Position numbers and translations under genes: made by a program. The notes below the pieces were generated by a model that was given only the letters and a program-made list of their open reading frames with translations, was not told where the DNA came from and did not search any database. 64,000 nucleotides of DNA from Bacillus_BD sp963765265 (GTDB lineage Bacteria; Bacillota; Bacilli; Bacillales; Cytobacillaceae). This document shows, in pieces, positions 41,070 through 51,524 of the stretch (positions within the stretch are counted from its first letter, which is position 1; every line of letters begins with the position of its first letter). The DNA lies in the NCBI GenBank assembly GCA_963765265.1, contig CAVXVN010000005.1, positions 248,001 to 312,000 on the forward strand, given 5' to 3'.

Positions 41070-41187
41070 TTTGGTGACGATAGCGAAGAGGTCACACCCG
41101 TTCCCATACCGAACACGGAAGTTAAGCTCTTCAGCGCCGATGGTAGTTGGGGGTTCTCCCCCTGTGAGAGTAGGACGTTCGCCAAGC
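41070..41187 (+). rRNA. 5S ribosomal RNA
   Basis: About 118 bases from TTTGGTGACGATAGCG to CGTTCGCCAAGC, with the conserved CCGAACACGGAAGTTAAGC core. Confidence 0.96.
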
Positions 41188-41197
41188 ATCACTATAT

Positions 41198-41273
41198 GGA
41201 GGATTAGCTCAGCTGGGAGAGCATCTGCCTTACAAGCAGAGGGTCGGCGGTTCGATCCCGTCATCCTCCACCA
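41198..41273 (+). tRNA. tRNA-Val (TAC)
   Basis: First of 21 tRNAs after 5S. Anticodon loop CTTACAA; CCA encoded. Confidence 0.96.
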
Positions 41274-41284
41274 TTATTTTATAT

Positions 41285-41360
<76 letters not shown>

Positions 41361-41387
41361 CTTTAAATTTAGTACAAGTAGTTATTT

Positions 41388-41463
41388 GAGTTATTAGCTC
41401 AGTTGGTAGAGCATCTGACTTTTAATCAGAGGGTCGCAGGTTCGAATCCTGCATAACTCACCA
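41388..41463 (+). tRNA. tRNA-Lys (TTT)
   Basis: Anticodon loop CTTTTAA between TCTGA and TCAGA; CCA encoded. Confidence 0.96.
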
Positions 41464-41467
41464 TTTT

Positions 41468-41552
41468 GCGGGTGTGGCGGAATTGGCAGACGCACTAGAC
41501 TTAGGATCTAGCGCCGCAAGGCGTGGGGGTTCGACTCCCTTCACCCGCACCA
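41468..41552 (+). tRNA. tRNA-Leu (TAG)
   Basis: Class II tRNA with a long variable arm. Anticodon loop CTTAGGA; CCA encoded. Confidence 0.95.
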
Positions 41553-41564
41553 TTTATTTTATAT

Positions 41565-41639
41565 GCGGAAGTAGTTCAGTGGTAGAACATCACCTTGCCA
41601 AGGTGGGGGTCGCGGGTTCGAATCCCGTCTTCCGCTCCA
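41565..41639 (+). tRNA. tRNA-Gly (GCC)
   Basis: Anticodon loop TTGCCAA between CACC and GGTG; CCA encoded. Confidence 0.95.
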
Positions 41640-41647
41640 AAAAAAGT

Positions 41648-41736
41648 GCCGGGGTGGCGGAACTGGCAGACGCACAGGACTTAAAATCCTGCGGTAGGTG
41701 ACTACCGTACCGGTTCGATTCCGGTTCTCGGCACCA
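41648..41736 (+). tRNA. tRNA-Leu (TAA)
   Basis: Class II tRNA. Anticodon loop CTTAAAA, variable arm GGTAGGTGACTACC; CCA encoded. Confidence 0.95.
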
Positions 41737-41749
41737 TATCTTGATAAAT

Positions 41750-41826
41750 GCGCCCGTAGCTCAATTGGATAGAGCATCTGACTACGAATCAGAAGGTTGT
41801 AGGTTCGACTCCTGTCGGGCGCACCA
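41750..41826 (+). tRNA. tRNA-Arg (ACG)
   Basis: Anticodon loop CTACGAA; A34 is expected to be deaminated to inosine. CCA encoded. Confidence 0.96.
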
Positions 41827-41831
41827 TATTA

Positions 41832-41908
41832 CGGGAAGTAGCTCAGCTTGGTAGAGCACTTGGTTTGGGACCAAGGGGTCGCAGGTTCGAATCCTGTCTT
41901 CCCGACCA
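41832..41908 (+). tRNA. tRNA-Pro (TGG)
   Basis: Anticodon loop TTTGGGA between CTTGG and CCAAG; CCA encoded. Confidence 0.95.
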
Positions 41909-41930
41909 TTATCCAGTTTGTATTTTTATT

Positions 41931-42006
41931 GGGGCCTTAGCTCAGCTGGGAGAGCGCCTGCCTTGCACGCAGGAGGTCAGCGGTTCGATCCCGCTAGGCT
42001 CCACCA
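41931..42006 (+). tRNA. tRNA-Ala (TGC)
   Basis: Anticodon loop CTTGCAC between CCTGC and GCAGG; CCA encoded. Confidence 0.96.
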
Positions 42007-42045
42007 TATTACTACTAATTGTTAGAAAATATTTTAATCTATTTT

Positions 42046-42122
42046 GGCGGCGTAGCTCAGCTGGCTAGAGCGTACGGTTCATACCCGTAAGGTCGGGGGT
42101 TCGATCCCCTCTGCCGCCACCA
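42046..42122 (+). tRNA. tRNA-Met (CAT), elongator
   Basis: Anticodon loop TTCATAC. The GGCGGCG acceptor is fully paired, as in the B. subtilis elongator tRNA-Met; CCA encoded. Confidence 0.93.
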
Positions 42123-42133
42123 TAATTATTATT

Positions 42134-42210
42134 GGACCTTTAGCTCAGCTGGTTAGAGCAGACGGCTCATAACCGTCCGGTCGTAGGTTCGAGTCCTACA
42201 AGGTCCACCA
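42134..42210 (+). tRNA. tRNA-Ile2 (CAT, lysidine-modified)
   Basis: Anticodon loop CTCATAA. The body GGACCTTTAGCTCAGC matches the minor tRNA-Ile whose C34 is converted to lysidine by TilS to read AUA. CCA encoded. Confidence 0.88.
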
Positions 42211-42224
42211 TATCTTCATTATTC

Positions 42225-42317
42225 GGAGGAATACCCAAGTTCGGCTGAAGGGATCGGTCTTGAAAACCGACAGGCGGGTCAAACCGCGCGGGGGTTCGAA
42301 TCCCTCTTCCTCCTCCA
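42225..42317 (+). tRNA. tRNA-Ser (TGA)
   Basis: Class II tRNA. Anticodon loop CTTGAAA, long variable arm; CCA encoded after an apparent T discriminator. Confidence 0.94.
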
Positions 42318-42336
42318 TTTTTAATATTTCTATTGT

Positions 42337-42410
<74 letters not shown>

Positions 42411-42413
42411 TAT

Positions 42414-42490
42414 GGTCCGGTAGTTCAGTTGGTTAGAATGCCTGCCTGTCACGCAGGAGGTCGCGGGTTCGAGTCCCGTCCGGACCGCCA
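42414..42490 (+). tRNA. tRNA-Asp (GTC)
   Basis: Anticodon loop CTGTCAC between CCTGC and GCAGG; CCA encoded. Confidence 0.96.
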
Positions 42491-42519
42491 TTTTTAATAA
42501 TGAAAATGGTTCATATTAT

Positions 42520-42595
42520 GGCTCAGTAGCTCAGTCGGTAGAGCAAAGGACTGAAAATCCATGTGTCGGCGGTTCGATTCCGTCCTGAGCCACCA
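42520..42595 (+). tRNA. tRNA-Phe (GAA)
   Basis: Anticodon loop CTGAAAA; CCA encoded. Confidence 0.95.
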
Positions 42596-42628
42596 TTTAT
42601 TTCTACAAAGTAATACACTTATTGCTAT

Positions 42629-42702
42629 GGCGGTTGTGGCGAAGTGGTTAACGCACCGGATTGTGATTCCGGCATTCGTGGGTTCAATTCCCATCAGTCG
42701 CC
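42629..42702 (+). tRNA. tRNA-His (GTG)
   Basis: Anticodon loop TTGTGAT between CCGGA and TCCGG. Includes the extra G at -1; CCA is not encoded. Confidence 0.93.
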
Positions 42703-42722
42703 CCTTTATTTATTTAATATTT

Positions 42723-42796
42723 GCGGGTGTAGTTTAGTGGTAAAACCTCAGCCTTCCAAGCTGATGATGAGAGTTCGATTCTCTTCACCCGCTCCA
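42723..42796 (+). tRNA. tRNA-Gly (TCC)
   Basis: Anticodon loop CTTCCAA between TCAGC and GCTGA; CCA encoded. Confidence 0.95.
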
Positions 42797-42805
42797 AAAT
42801 TTAAT

Positions 42806-42882
<77 letters not shown>

Positions 42883-42903
42883 TTTTTCGAATATTAGTAT
42901 TAT

Positions 42904-42978
42904 TCCGCAGTAGCTCAGTGGTAGAGCAATCGGCTGTTAACCGATCGGTCGTAGGTTCGAGTCCTACCTGCGGAGCCA
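42904..42978 (+). tRNA. tRNA-Asn (GTT)
   Basis: Anticodon loop CTGTTAA between ATCGG and CCGAT; CCA encoded. Confidence 0.95.
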
Positions 42979-42981
42979 AAT

Positions 42982-43072
42982 GGGGAAGTACTCAAGTGGC
43001 TGAAGAGGCGCCCCTGCTAAGGGTGTAGATCGCGTAAGCGGTGCGAGGGTTCAAATCCCTCCTTCTCCGCCA
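42982..43072 (+). tRNA. tRNA-Ser (GCT)
   Basis: Class II tRNA with anticodon GCT in a CCC-TGCTAAG-GGG arm; CCA encoded. Confidence 0.94.
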
Positions 43073-43076
43073 GTTT

Positions 43077-43148
43077 GGCCCCTTGGTCAAGCGGTTAAGA
43101 CACCGCCCTTTCACGGCGGTAACACGGGTTCGAATCCCGTAGGGGTCA
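43077..43148 (+). tRNA. tRNA-Glu (TTC)
   Basis: Last tRNA of the cluster. Anticodon loop CTTTCAC between CCGCC and GGCGG; CCA is not encoded. A terminator follows immediately. Confidence 0.95.
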
Positions 43149-43150
43149 TA

Positions 43151-43187
43151 AAAAAGATATTGACAATTTGTCAATATCTTTTTTTTT
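43151..43187 (+). terminator. Terminator of the rRNA-tRNA operon
   Basis: Stem AAAGATATTGACA/TGTCAATATCTTT with a 3-base loop, followed by a run of T residues; it begins three bases after tRNA-Glu. Confidence 0.92.
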
Positions 43188-43509
43188 GACCATTTTTAAT
43201 GCTATAATCAAAATATATCTTCAAATTGATAAATAAAGACAAACCTTTCAAATCCTGCCTTTTCCTCTCATATATTTTAATCACTGAATTTATTTAACTT
43301 TAGTTTTCAATCTATTTAGTATTTTCAAAAAAATATACTCATATACAAAACGATACAATCATGTTGTTCTCCACTACGATCATTTGTTACAAATTAATTA
43401 ATTTTTCATAAGTTTATAATACCTTGCAAGGATTCTGATTTCAGAACTCGAATATATAATGGATAAGAAGATCAAAGATATAAATTATTTTAGTATAGGT
43501 GGGAGAAAA
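43188..43509 (+). other. Intergenic leader upstream of the glycogen operon
   Basis: About 320 AT-rich bases. A TATAAT at 43415-43420 is a plausible -10 without a convincing -35. No riboswitch or repeat seen. Confidence 0.4.
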
Positions 43510-45453
43510 TTGAATGTAACGACGACATTATTGCCATCTGACTACCAGCTTCACCTCTTTCATGAGGGAAACCTATATGAAAGTAATAAATTGCTAGGGT
43601 CCCATATTATTGAACAAGGAGACAAAACATGCACGACCTTTTCCGTATGGGCTCCAAATGCTAAAGAAATAAGGTTAGTGGGGAGTTTTAACAATTGGAA
43701 TGGGGCAGATTACCCTTTAAGTAAAATAAATAATGAGGGGATATGGACGATTGTACTTAATGAAAATTTAGAAGGTGCCCTATATAAATATGAAATGATT
43801 ACAGCAGATGGGGGAAAAATCCTTAAAGCGGACCCATATGCTAATTATTCAGAAGTAAGACCACATACAGCTTCTATTGTTTATTCAATAGAAGGATTTG
43901 AATGGGAAGATAAAAGTTGGTTACATAGAAAATCAAAACGAAATATTCTTGAAGACCCAGTTGCCATTTATGAAGTTCATATTGGATCATGGAAATTAAA
44001 AGAAGATGGGAGTTTATTATCCTACAAAGAACTTGCAGCAGAATTGATTCCTTATGTACTGAATTTAGGGTTTACACATATTGAACTATTACCAATCGTA
44101 GAGCATCCACTTGATATTTCTTGGGGTTATCAGGGTACAGGTTATTTTTCACCCACTAGTAGACATGGAACCCCCCATGATTTTATGTTTTTTATCAATG
44201 AATGCCATAAACAAGGCTTGGGTGTCATCCTTGATTGGGTTCCCGGACATTTTTGCAAAGATTCACATGGGTTATACAAATTTGACGGTTCATATTTATA
44301 TGATTACCCAAATGAAGGGGATCGAGAAAATCCAGTTTGGGGAACTGCCAATTTTAATCTAAAGAGAAATGAAGTGCAAAGCTTTCTCATCTCAAACGCA
44401 CTTTATTGGATACAATATTTTCATATAGATGGTTTTAGATTGGATGCTGTAGCCAACTTGATTTATTGGCCTAATCAAAAGGGTAAAGTGGAAAACCAGG
44501 ATGGAGTTCTGTTTTTAAAAAAGCTGAATTCTGCTGTTTTTCAATATGATCCTACCATTCTTATGATTGCAGAAGATTCCACAGATTGGCCAAAAGTAAC
44601 TCAACCCGTTAAATATGATGGTTTAGGATTTAATTATAAATGGAATATGGGTTGGATGAATGATGTCTTATCGTATATGGAGACAGCGCCAGAAAATCGA
44701 AGAACTGCTCACGATAAAATGACTTTCTCCTTGCTATATGCTTTCAATGAAAATTTTGTTCTTCCTTTTTCACATGATGAAGTAGTCCATGGGAAAAAAT
44801 CTCTTTTAAATAAAATGCCAGGGGATTACTGGCAAAAGTTTGCACAGTTAAGGTTATTACTAGGTTATATGATCGGGCATCCTGGTAAAAAATTATTATT
44901 CATGGGATGTGAACTTGGTCAATTTTCAGAATGGAAAGATAAAGAACAATTAGATTGGCAACTGCTTGGTTATGACATGCATCAGAAAATTTTTGCATAT
45001 ATTAAAGAATTACTTAAAATTTATAAAAGGTCAAAACCATTGTATGAATTGGACCATCGTCATGATGGATTTGAATGGATTGATGTTAATAATTCTGAAC
45101 AATCGATTTTTTCTTTTATTAGAAGAGGAAGTAGCGAGAATGATTTGCTTGTATTTGTGTGTAACTTTACACCGGTTGTCTATCATAATTATTTAGTAGG
45201 CATGCCCCTTGAAGGTTCCTATCGAGAAATTTTGAATTCAGATGCAGAGAGTTTTGGTGGCTCAGGAGTTGTTAATAAGAAAGCAATAGTTACAATCGAT
45301 CAACCATTTCATGGGAGACCTTGTTCTATTAAGTTATCAATACCTCCTTATGGGATATCAGTAATAAGACCGATAAAACATCGAAAGGAGAGGAAGGACA
45401 ATGATAAAGAAAAAATGTATAGCGATGCTTTTGGCAGGGGGAAAAGGAAGTAG
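43510..45453 (+). CDS. glgB: 1,4-alpha-glucan branching enzyme
   Basis: GH13 enzyme that makes alpha-1,6 branches in glycogen. An N-terminal CBM48 (VWAPNAKEIRLVGSFNNWNG) is followed by the catalytic barrel with WGYQGTGYFSPTSR, the nucleophile aspartate in DGFRLDAV, the acid glutamate in MIAEDST and FSHDEVVHGKKS. I prefer TTG 43510 as start because GGTGGGAG precedes it and the B. subtilis protein begins at about the same point; an ATG at 43459 has no ribosome site. First gene of glgBCDAP; it overlaps glgC by 53 bases, which implies coupled translation. Confidence 0.95.
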   Translation: MNVTTTLLPSDYQLHLFHEGNLYESNKLLGSHIIEQGDKTCTTFSVWAPNAKEIRLVGSFNNWNGADYPLSKINNEGIWTIVLNENLEGALYKYEMITADGGKILKADPYANYSEVRPHTASIVYSIEGFEWEDKSWLHRKSKRNILEDPVAIYEVHIGSWKLKEDGSLLSYKELAAELIPYVLNLGFTHIELLPIVEHPLDISWGYQGTGYFSPTSRHGTPHDFMFFINECHKQGLGVILDWVPGHFCKDSHGLYKFDGSYLYDYPNEGDRENPVWGTANFNLKRNEVQSFLISNALYWIQYFHIDGFRLDAVANLIYWPNQKGKVENQDGVLFLKKLNSAVFQYDPTILMIAEDSTDWPKVTQPVKYDGLGFNYKWNMGWMNDVLSYMETAPENRRTAHDKMTFSLLYAFNENFVLPFSHDEVVHGKKSLLNKMPGDYWQKFAQLRLLLGYMIGHPGKKLLFMGCELGQFSEWKDKEQLDWQLLGYDMHQKIFAYIKELLKIYKRSKPLYELDHRHDGFEWIDVNNSEQSIFSFIRRGSSENDLLVFVCNFTPVVYHNYLVGMPLEGSYREILNSDAESFGGSGVVNKKAIVTIDQPFHGRPCSIKLSIPPYGISVIRPIKHRKERKDNDKEKMYSDAFGRGKRK

Positions 45454-46543
45454 GTTACATTCTTTAACGAAGGACTTGGCAAAACCTGCAGTTCCATTTG
45501 GAGGGAAATATAGAATTATCGATTTTACATTAAGTAACTGCACAAACTCTGGAATTGATACCGTTGGTGTATTAACACAATATCAACCTCTCGTTTTAAA
45601 CTCTTATATTGGAATTGGCAGTGCTTGGGATTTGGATCGAATCAATGGAGGGGTTACCGTACTTCCTCCTTATACAGCATCGTCAGAGGTGAAATGGTAC
45701 ACGGGAACGGCAAGTGCTGTTTATCAAAATTTAAATTATTTAGAGCAATATAATCCAGAATACGTCCTCATTTTATCAGGTGATCATATATACAAAATGA
45801 ATTATGAAGAAATGCTTGAGTACCATATTGAAAAGTGTGCTGATGCGACCATTTCAGTTATTGAAGTACCATGGGATGAAGCAAGTAGATTCGGTATTAT
45901 GAACACAAATGAAGAAATGGGTGTGACTGAGTTTGTTGAGAAACCAGATGAACCTAAAAGTAATCTAGCTTCAATGGGTATCTATATTTTTAAATGGACG
46001 ATATTAAGGGAATATCTGTTAGAGGATGCTGAAAATCCACAATCCTCACATGATTTCGGTAAAGATATTATTCCTAAGCTTCTCCATGATGAAAAAAAAC
46101 TATTTGCTTATCCATTTAAAGGCTACTGGAAGGATGTTGGAACGGTAAAAAGCTTATGGGAAGCGAATATGGATCTACTAGATGAGAATTGTGAGCTCGA
46201 TTTATTTGATTATAACTGGAGAATCTATTCTGTTAATCCGAATCAACGACCACAATATATTTCATCTGAAGCTGAAGTGACGGAGTCTTTAGTCAATGAA
46301 GGGTGCACAATTGAGGGATTTGTTAATAAATCAGTATTATTTCAGGGTGTTACAGTTAAAAAAGGGGCAATGATTAGGGAATCTGTAATCATGCCAGATG
46401 CCATTATTGGTGAAAATGTATTGATTGAAAAGGCTATTGTTCCCTCACATTTGACTATTCCAGACAATACTGTTATTAAATGTGATCCAGGTCAAGACGA
46501 AATAGTATTAGTAACGGAAGAAATGTTGGCTAAGAGGGCATGA
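45401..46543 (+). CDS. glgC: Glucose-1-phosphate adenylyltransferase, catalytic subunit
   Basis: Makes ADP-glucose from ATP and glucose-1-phosphate, the committed step of glycogen synthesis. 380 residues. The nucleotidyltransferase domain shows LAGGKGSRLHSLTKDLAKPA, GGKYRIIDFTLSNC and LSGDHIYKMNY; the left-handed beta-helix fills the C terminus. AAAGGAGAGG precedes ATG inside the end of glgB. It works with GlgD as a mixed tetramer in B. subtilis. Confidence 0.96.
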   Translation: MIKKKCIAMLLAGGKGSRLHSLTKDLAKPAVPFGGKYRIIDFTLSNCTNSGIDTVGVLTQYQPLVLNSYIGIGSAWDLDRINGGVTVLPPYTASSEVKWYTGTASAVYQNLNYLEQYNPEYVLILSGDHIYKMNYEEMLEYHIEKCADATISVIEVPWDEASRFGIMNTNEEMGVTEFVEKPDEPKSNLASMGIYIFKWTILREYLLEDAENPQSSHDFGKDIIPKLLHDEKKLFAYPFKGYWKDVGTVKSLWEANMDLLDENCELDLFDYNWRIYSVNPNQRPQYISSEAEVTESLVNEGCTIEGFVNKSVLFQGVTVKKGAMIRESVIMPDAIIGENVLIEKAIVPSHLTIPDNTVIKCDPGQDEIVLVTEEMLAKRA

Positions 46544-46588
46544 ATGATCGAGATAAGAATTTTATTATAATACCGGGGAGACGTACAG

Positions 46589-47611
46589 ATGAATAAGAAA
46601 TTATTGGGTGTTATTGACGCAACGACTAATTATGATCATTTAATGGAGTTGACCGCACATCGCTCATTAGCTGCAGTTCCATTTGCTGGACGTTATCGAT
46701 TGATCGATTTTGTATTATCTTCCATGGTTAACTCTGGAATCAAAAGCGTAGCCCTTTTTCCGAAATACCAATATCGTTCACTGCTAGATCATTTGGAATC
46801 AGGGAAAAATTGGAATTTGAGTCGAAAGAAAGATGGATTATTCTTTTTCCCAACTCCTCATTTAGATGTGCCAGGTACAGAGAATGGATCATTTACACAT
46901 TTTGCAGCAAATATAGATTATTTCAATAAAAGCACACAAAAATATGCAATTATTGCGAATTGCTTTACGATCTTTAATATGGATTTCCAGCCAGTACTTG
47001 ATCGACATTTGGCAATGGGATGTGACATTACTGAAATATGTCAAAATGGACATTCACTAGATATGTATTTAATCAAGACCAGTTTATTAATTGAATTAAT
47101 TGAGACAAGGGAGCAAACGGGGTATACATGTATGAAGGATGTTGTGAAGGGTAAGCAGTCTTTAACACATTGTCATTATGAGTATACGGGATATATATCT
47201 ACCATTGATTCAATCGAGTCGTTCTACGCAGAAAGTATGAAATTATTGAATCCATCTGAATGGAACAAACTATTTATCGATCATCAACCCATATATACAA
47301 AAGTAAAGGATGAACCACCCACACGATATTTAAAATCTTCTTCGATTAAGCATGCCATGGTTGCGAATGGTTGTATCATTGACGGAACGATTGAAAATAG
47401 TATCATTTCTCGTGGAGTTCGAATCGGTAAAGGGGCAGTGATTAAAAACAGTATCATTATGCAAAAATGCACTATTGGAGATAATTGTATAATAGATTCT
47501 GCTATTCTTGATAAAGATGTGAAAATAGAAAAGGGTACCGTAATGAAGGGTACCAGCCAAATTCCACTTGTCATTCGTAAGGGTACAGTGCAGGGAGAGT
47601 TGATCTCGTGA
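46589..47611 (+). CDS. glgD: Glucose-1-phosphate adenylyltransferase, regulatory subunit
   Basis: 340 residues, paralogue of GlgC. It keeps the fold (LAAVPFAGRYRLIDFVLSSM, C-terminal beta-helix with VANGCIIDGTIENSIISRG) but lacks the GGxGxRL nucleotide loop, which here reads VIDATTNYDH, so it is non-catalytic and modulates GlgC. GGGGAG precedes ATG. It overlaps glgA by four bases (GTGA). Confidence 0.95.
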   Translation: MNKKLLGVIDATTNYDHLMELTAHRSLAAVPFAGRYRLIDFVLSSMVNSGIKSVALFPKYQYRSLLDHLESGKNWNLSRKKDGLFFFPTPHLDVPGTENGSFTHFAANIDYFNKSTQKYAIIANCFTIFNMDFQPVLDRHLAMGCDITEICQNGHSLDMYLIKTSLLIELIETREQTGYTCMKDVVKGKQSLTHCHYEYTGYISTIDSIESFYAESMKLLNPSEWNKLFIDHQPIYTKVKDEPPTRYLKSSSIKHAMVANGCIIDGTIENSIISRGVRIGKGAVIKNSIIMQKCTIGDNCIIDSAILDKDVKIEKGTVMKGTSQIPLVIRKGTVQGELIS

Positions 47612-49060
47612 AAGTTTTATTTACAGTTAGTGAATGTGTTCCATTTATAAAATCAGGGGGACTTGCGGATGTGGCAGGTTCCCTGCCTAAAGAGCTTAAA
47701 AGACTTGGTACGGATGTACGTGTTATTATGCCAAAATACGGTTCGATTTCAGAAGAGTTTAAACAAGAAATGAAAAGAGTAGCAGAATTTACTGTTCAAG
47801 TTGGATGGCGGAATCAGTATTGTGGGATTGAGGAATTATCCTATAATGGCATTACTTTTTATTTTGTAGACAATGAGCAATATTTTAAAAGGGATCATCT
47901 TTACGGATATTTTGATGATGGAGAAAGATTTGCTTTCTTTAATCATGCGGTTTTACAAGGACTAGCGCAGATTCAGTTTTACCCAGATGTTATTCATTGT
48001 CATGATTGGCATACAGGAATGATTCCTTTTCTGCTAAAAAAGAAATACCAGATGATTAAGGAGTATGCCGAGATTAAGTCTGTATTTACGATTCATAATC
48101 TACAATTTCAAGGCATCATGCCAAAGGAAGCGTTAAACGATCTTCTAAATTTAGATGATCGATATTTCAATATGGAAGAGCTTGAATTCTATGGGAATAT
48201 CAACTTCATGAAAGGTGCCCTTGTCGCAGCAGATAAGATTACCACCGTTAGTCCTACATACTTGAAGGAAATTCAAACGGATTATTTTGGTGAAAAATTA
48301 AATGGAGTACTGGTTAAGAGAAATGAGGATTTAAGTGGTATTTTAAATGGAATTGATGAAGACATTTATAATCCAGAGACAGATCTGAATTTGGTGAAAA
48401 ATTACTAGTACAGCTACCATCCATGATAAAGAAGAGAATAAGCGATCTATTCAGCAGAAATTTGGATTACCTCAGTCAGATGTCCCTTTAATTGCTATGA
48501 TTACTCGTCTCACAAAACAGAAGGGATTAGAACTGGTTGAAGCTGTATTTCATGAGATTGTATCAGAAAATATTCAAATGATCGTTTTAGGAACTGGAGA
48601 TCCTGAGTTTGAACAGTTTTTCCGTGAAATGGAGGGCATGTACGGAGAAAAGTTTAAGGCTTATATCGGTTTTAATGAAGATCTTGCCCATCAGCTTTAT
48701 GCCGGGGCAGATCTATTCCTGATGCCTTCCAAGTTTGAACCTTGTGGACTTGGACAATTAATTGCCCTAAAATATGGTACGGTTCCCATCGTTCGTGAAA
48801 CAGGTGGACTGAATGATACCGTTCAACCCTATAATGAATTTTCAGGTGAGGGGAATGGCTTTAGTTTTACAAAGTTTAATGCGCATGACATGTTGTACAC
48901 AATTAGAAGAGCGATTTACTTTTACCAGGATCAAGAAATTTGGGATCAGTTAATCATCTCGGCAATGGAAATGAAATATAGTTGGGCACAATCTGCCTTT
49001 AAGTATAATCAACTTTATTCTGGACTTGTCTCAAGGAGTGATGTTTATGTTCTCAAATAA
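47608..49060 (+). CDS. glgA: Glycogen synthase (one frameshift as assembled)
   Basis: Transfers glucose from ADP-glucose to the growing glucan. GT5, about 483 residues when repaired. The N-terminal KSGGLADVAGSLPKELKRLG motif binds ADP-glucose; C-terminal features are ITRLTKQKGLELVEAV and PSKFEPCGLGQLIALKYGT. One extra T near 48404 turns NYSTATIHDKEE into NY-stop. GTG start overlapping the glgD stop. It overlaps glgP by 14 bases. Confidence 0.92.
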
Positions 49061-51450
49061 AGAGGAGTTTAAAAAGCATTTCTTAATGAGACTTGAAATG
49101 ATGTGTGGAAAAAGCTTTGATGAAAGTACGAATGGAGATCAATTCGACACTTTGGGACATATGATTCGTGAATATGCCAGCAAAGATTGGATTCAAACCA
49201 ATGAACGTTATCGGTCTAATCAGAAAAGACAAGTCTATTACTTGTCGATTGAATTTTTACTTGGTCGGTTGTTGAGACATAATTTATTGAACTTAGGTCT
49301 TGAAGAAGTTGTTGAGAGATGGGTTGAAAGATTTAGGAATCGACCTTGCCGATATTGAAGAGATTGAAACCGATGCAGGACTTGGAAATGGAGGACTAGG
49401 TCGATTAGCTGCTTGTTTTCTAGACTCGCTTGCTTCTTTGGATCTTCCTGGACATGGCTGCGGCATTCGATACAAGCATGGACTGTTTGAACAAAAAATT
49501 ATTGAGGGCTATCAAGTAGAACTTCCGGAACTTTGGCTTCGTCATGGACAAGTATGGGAAATCAGAAAGGCAGATTTAGCAATTGAGGTTCCATTTTGGG
49601 GGAAGGTAGAGACCAAAATGGAAGATGATTGTCTTGTTTTTCGCCATGTTGATGCCCAAACCATTATGGCTGTTCCCTATGATGTTCCTGTGGTCGGTTA
49701 TCACAATAAGACGGTAAATACTCTAAGACTTTGGAATGCAGAACCGTCTCCTTTTCCTGTTCATAAGAATGTTTTAAAGTATAAGCGGGAAACGGAGAGT
49801 GTCTCAGAATTTTTATACCCGGATGATACACATGATGAAGGGAAAATTCTTCGTTTGAAACAGCAGTACTTTTTGGTGTCAGCGAGTTTAAGTTCCATTG
49901 TAAGAACCTATTTAAAAAACCATGAGGATTTACATGATTTCCACCGTCAGATAAGTATCCATATTAACGATACGCATCCGGTTTTGGCGATTCCTGAATT
50001 GATGCGAATCTTAATGGATGTTGGTGGCATTGGCTGGGATGAGGCATGGGAAATTACAACACATACCATTTCATATACAAATCATACAACGCTGTCTGAA
50101 GCGTTAGAGAAGTGGCCCATTCGTATTTTCCAACCGTTATTACCGCGAATTTATATGATTGTCAATGAAATCAATGAACGTTTTTGCCGCAAATTGTGGA
50201 ATCAATATCCAGGCGATTGGGAACGAATTGAACGGATGGCGATCATTGCTCATGATCAAGTAAAAATGGCTCATCTTGCATTAGTAGGAAGTTTCAGTGT
50301 AAACGGAGTGGCTGAGATTCATACTGAAATTTTAAAAAAACGTGAGATGAATGATTTTTACCAGGTTTTTCCATATAAATTCAATAATAAGACAAATGGG
50401 ATTACACATCGCAGATGGCTGTTGAAATCAAACCCAGAGCTTGCAAATCTTATAACAGAAGCCATTGGTCCTTCATGGGTGCGCCAACCTGAAAATCTTA
50501 GTCAACTCCTTGATTATCGAGATGATTCTGCTTTCCTTATTCAATTAGACAGGATCAAACAGAGAAATAAACAAAAGCTGGCCCAGCATATACAAGCGCA
50601 AACGGGGATTGTCATTGATCCTTCAAGTATCTTTGATGTACAAGTTAAACGATTACATGCGTATAAACGTCAGCTTTTAAATGTATTGCATATCATGCAC
50701 ATTTATAATCGAATGAAAGAAGACCCACAGTTTTTATTTCCTCCTCGCACGTTTATTTTTGGTGCGAAGGCTTCTCCAGGGTATTATTATGCAAAGAAAA
50801 TTATTAAATTGATCAATACCGTTGCAGAGAAGGTAAATAAGGACCCCGAGGTAAAGGATCGATTAAAGGTAATTTTCCTTGAAAACTATCGAGTATCTTT
50901 AGCAGAGAAAATTTTTCCAGCTTCAGATGTAAGTGAACAAATTTCTACAGCTAGTAAAGAAGCGTCAGGAACAGGGAATATGAAGTTTATGATGAATGGA
51001 GCTCTAACTGTCGGTACATTGGACGGAGCAAATATTGAAATTAAAGATCGTGTAGGAGACGACAATATTTTCATTTTTGGTCTCAATGCTGGGGAAGTCC
51101 TTAACTATGAGGGCTACCGTTCGATTGAGTACTTTCATTTTGATAAAAGGATTCGCAAAGTGATTGAACAGTTGACGAATGGTTTCTTCCCAGATGAGGA
51201 TGACGAGTTTGAAGCTATTTATGATTCACTTCTCATGCAAAATGATCAGTATTTTGTTCTGCGAGATTTTGATTCGTATGTCAATGTTCAAAAAGAAGTA
51301 GGAAGAATCTATGAAAAACGTGATCAATGGTTAAAAATGAGTCTAACCAACATTGCCCAATCCGGATATTTCTCAAGTGATCGGACCATTAAGGAATACT
51401 CGAATGAAATTTGGAAGATCAACCCGAGTGTCATTCCTTCAAAAGGTTAA
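49047..51450 (+). CDS. glgP: Glycogen phosphorylase (one frameshift as assembled)
   Basis: PLP-dependent phosphorolysis of glycogen to glucose-1-phosphate. GT35, about 800 residues. The PLP-binding region ASGTGNMKFMMNGALTVGT and the active-site stretch DAGLGNGGLGRLAACFLDS are intact, as is VKRLHAYKRQLLNVLH. An extra base near 49312 splits LGLEEVV from RDGLKDLGID. The start at 49047 has AAGGAG seven bases upstream, inside the end of glgA. Last gene of the operon. Confidence 0.93.
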
Positions 51451-51454
51451 TAAA

Positions 51455-51500
51455 CGAGAAGGAGACCTGAATGTATAGGGTCCCTTTCTTGTTGTTATTT
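51455..51500. terminator. Probable terminator between glgP and yteA
   Basis: AGAAGGAGACC pairs imperfectly with GGGTCCCTTTCT, followed by a T-rich stretch, between converging genes. Confidence 0.5.
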
Positions 51501-51524
51501 AGGTAAAAAATTACAAATCTAGGA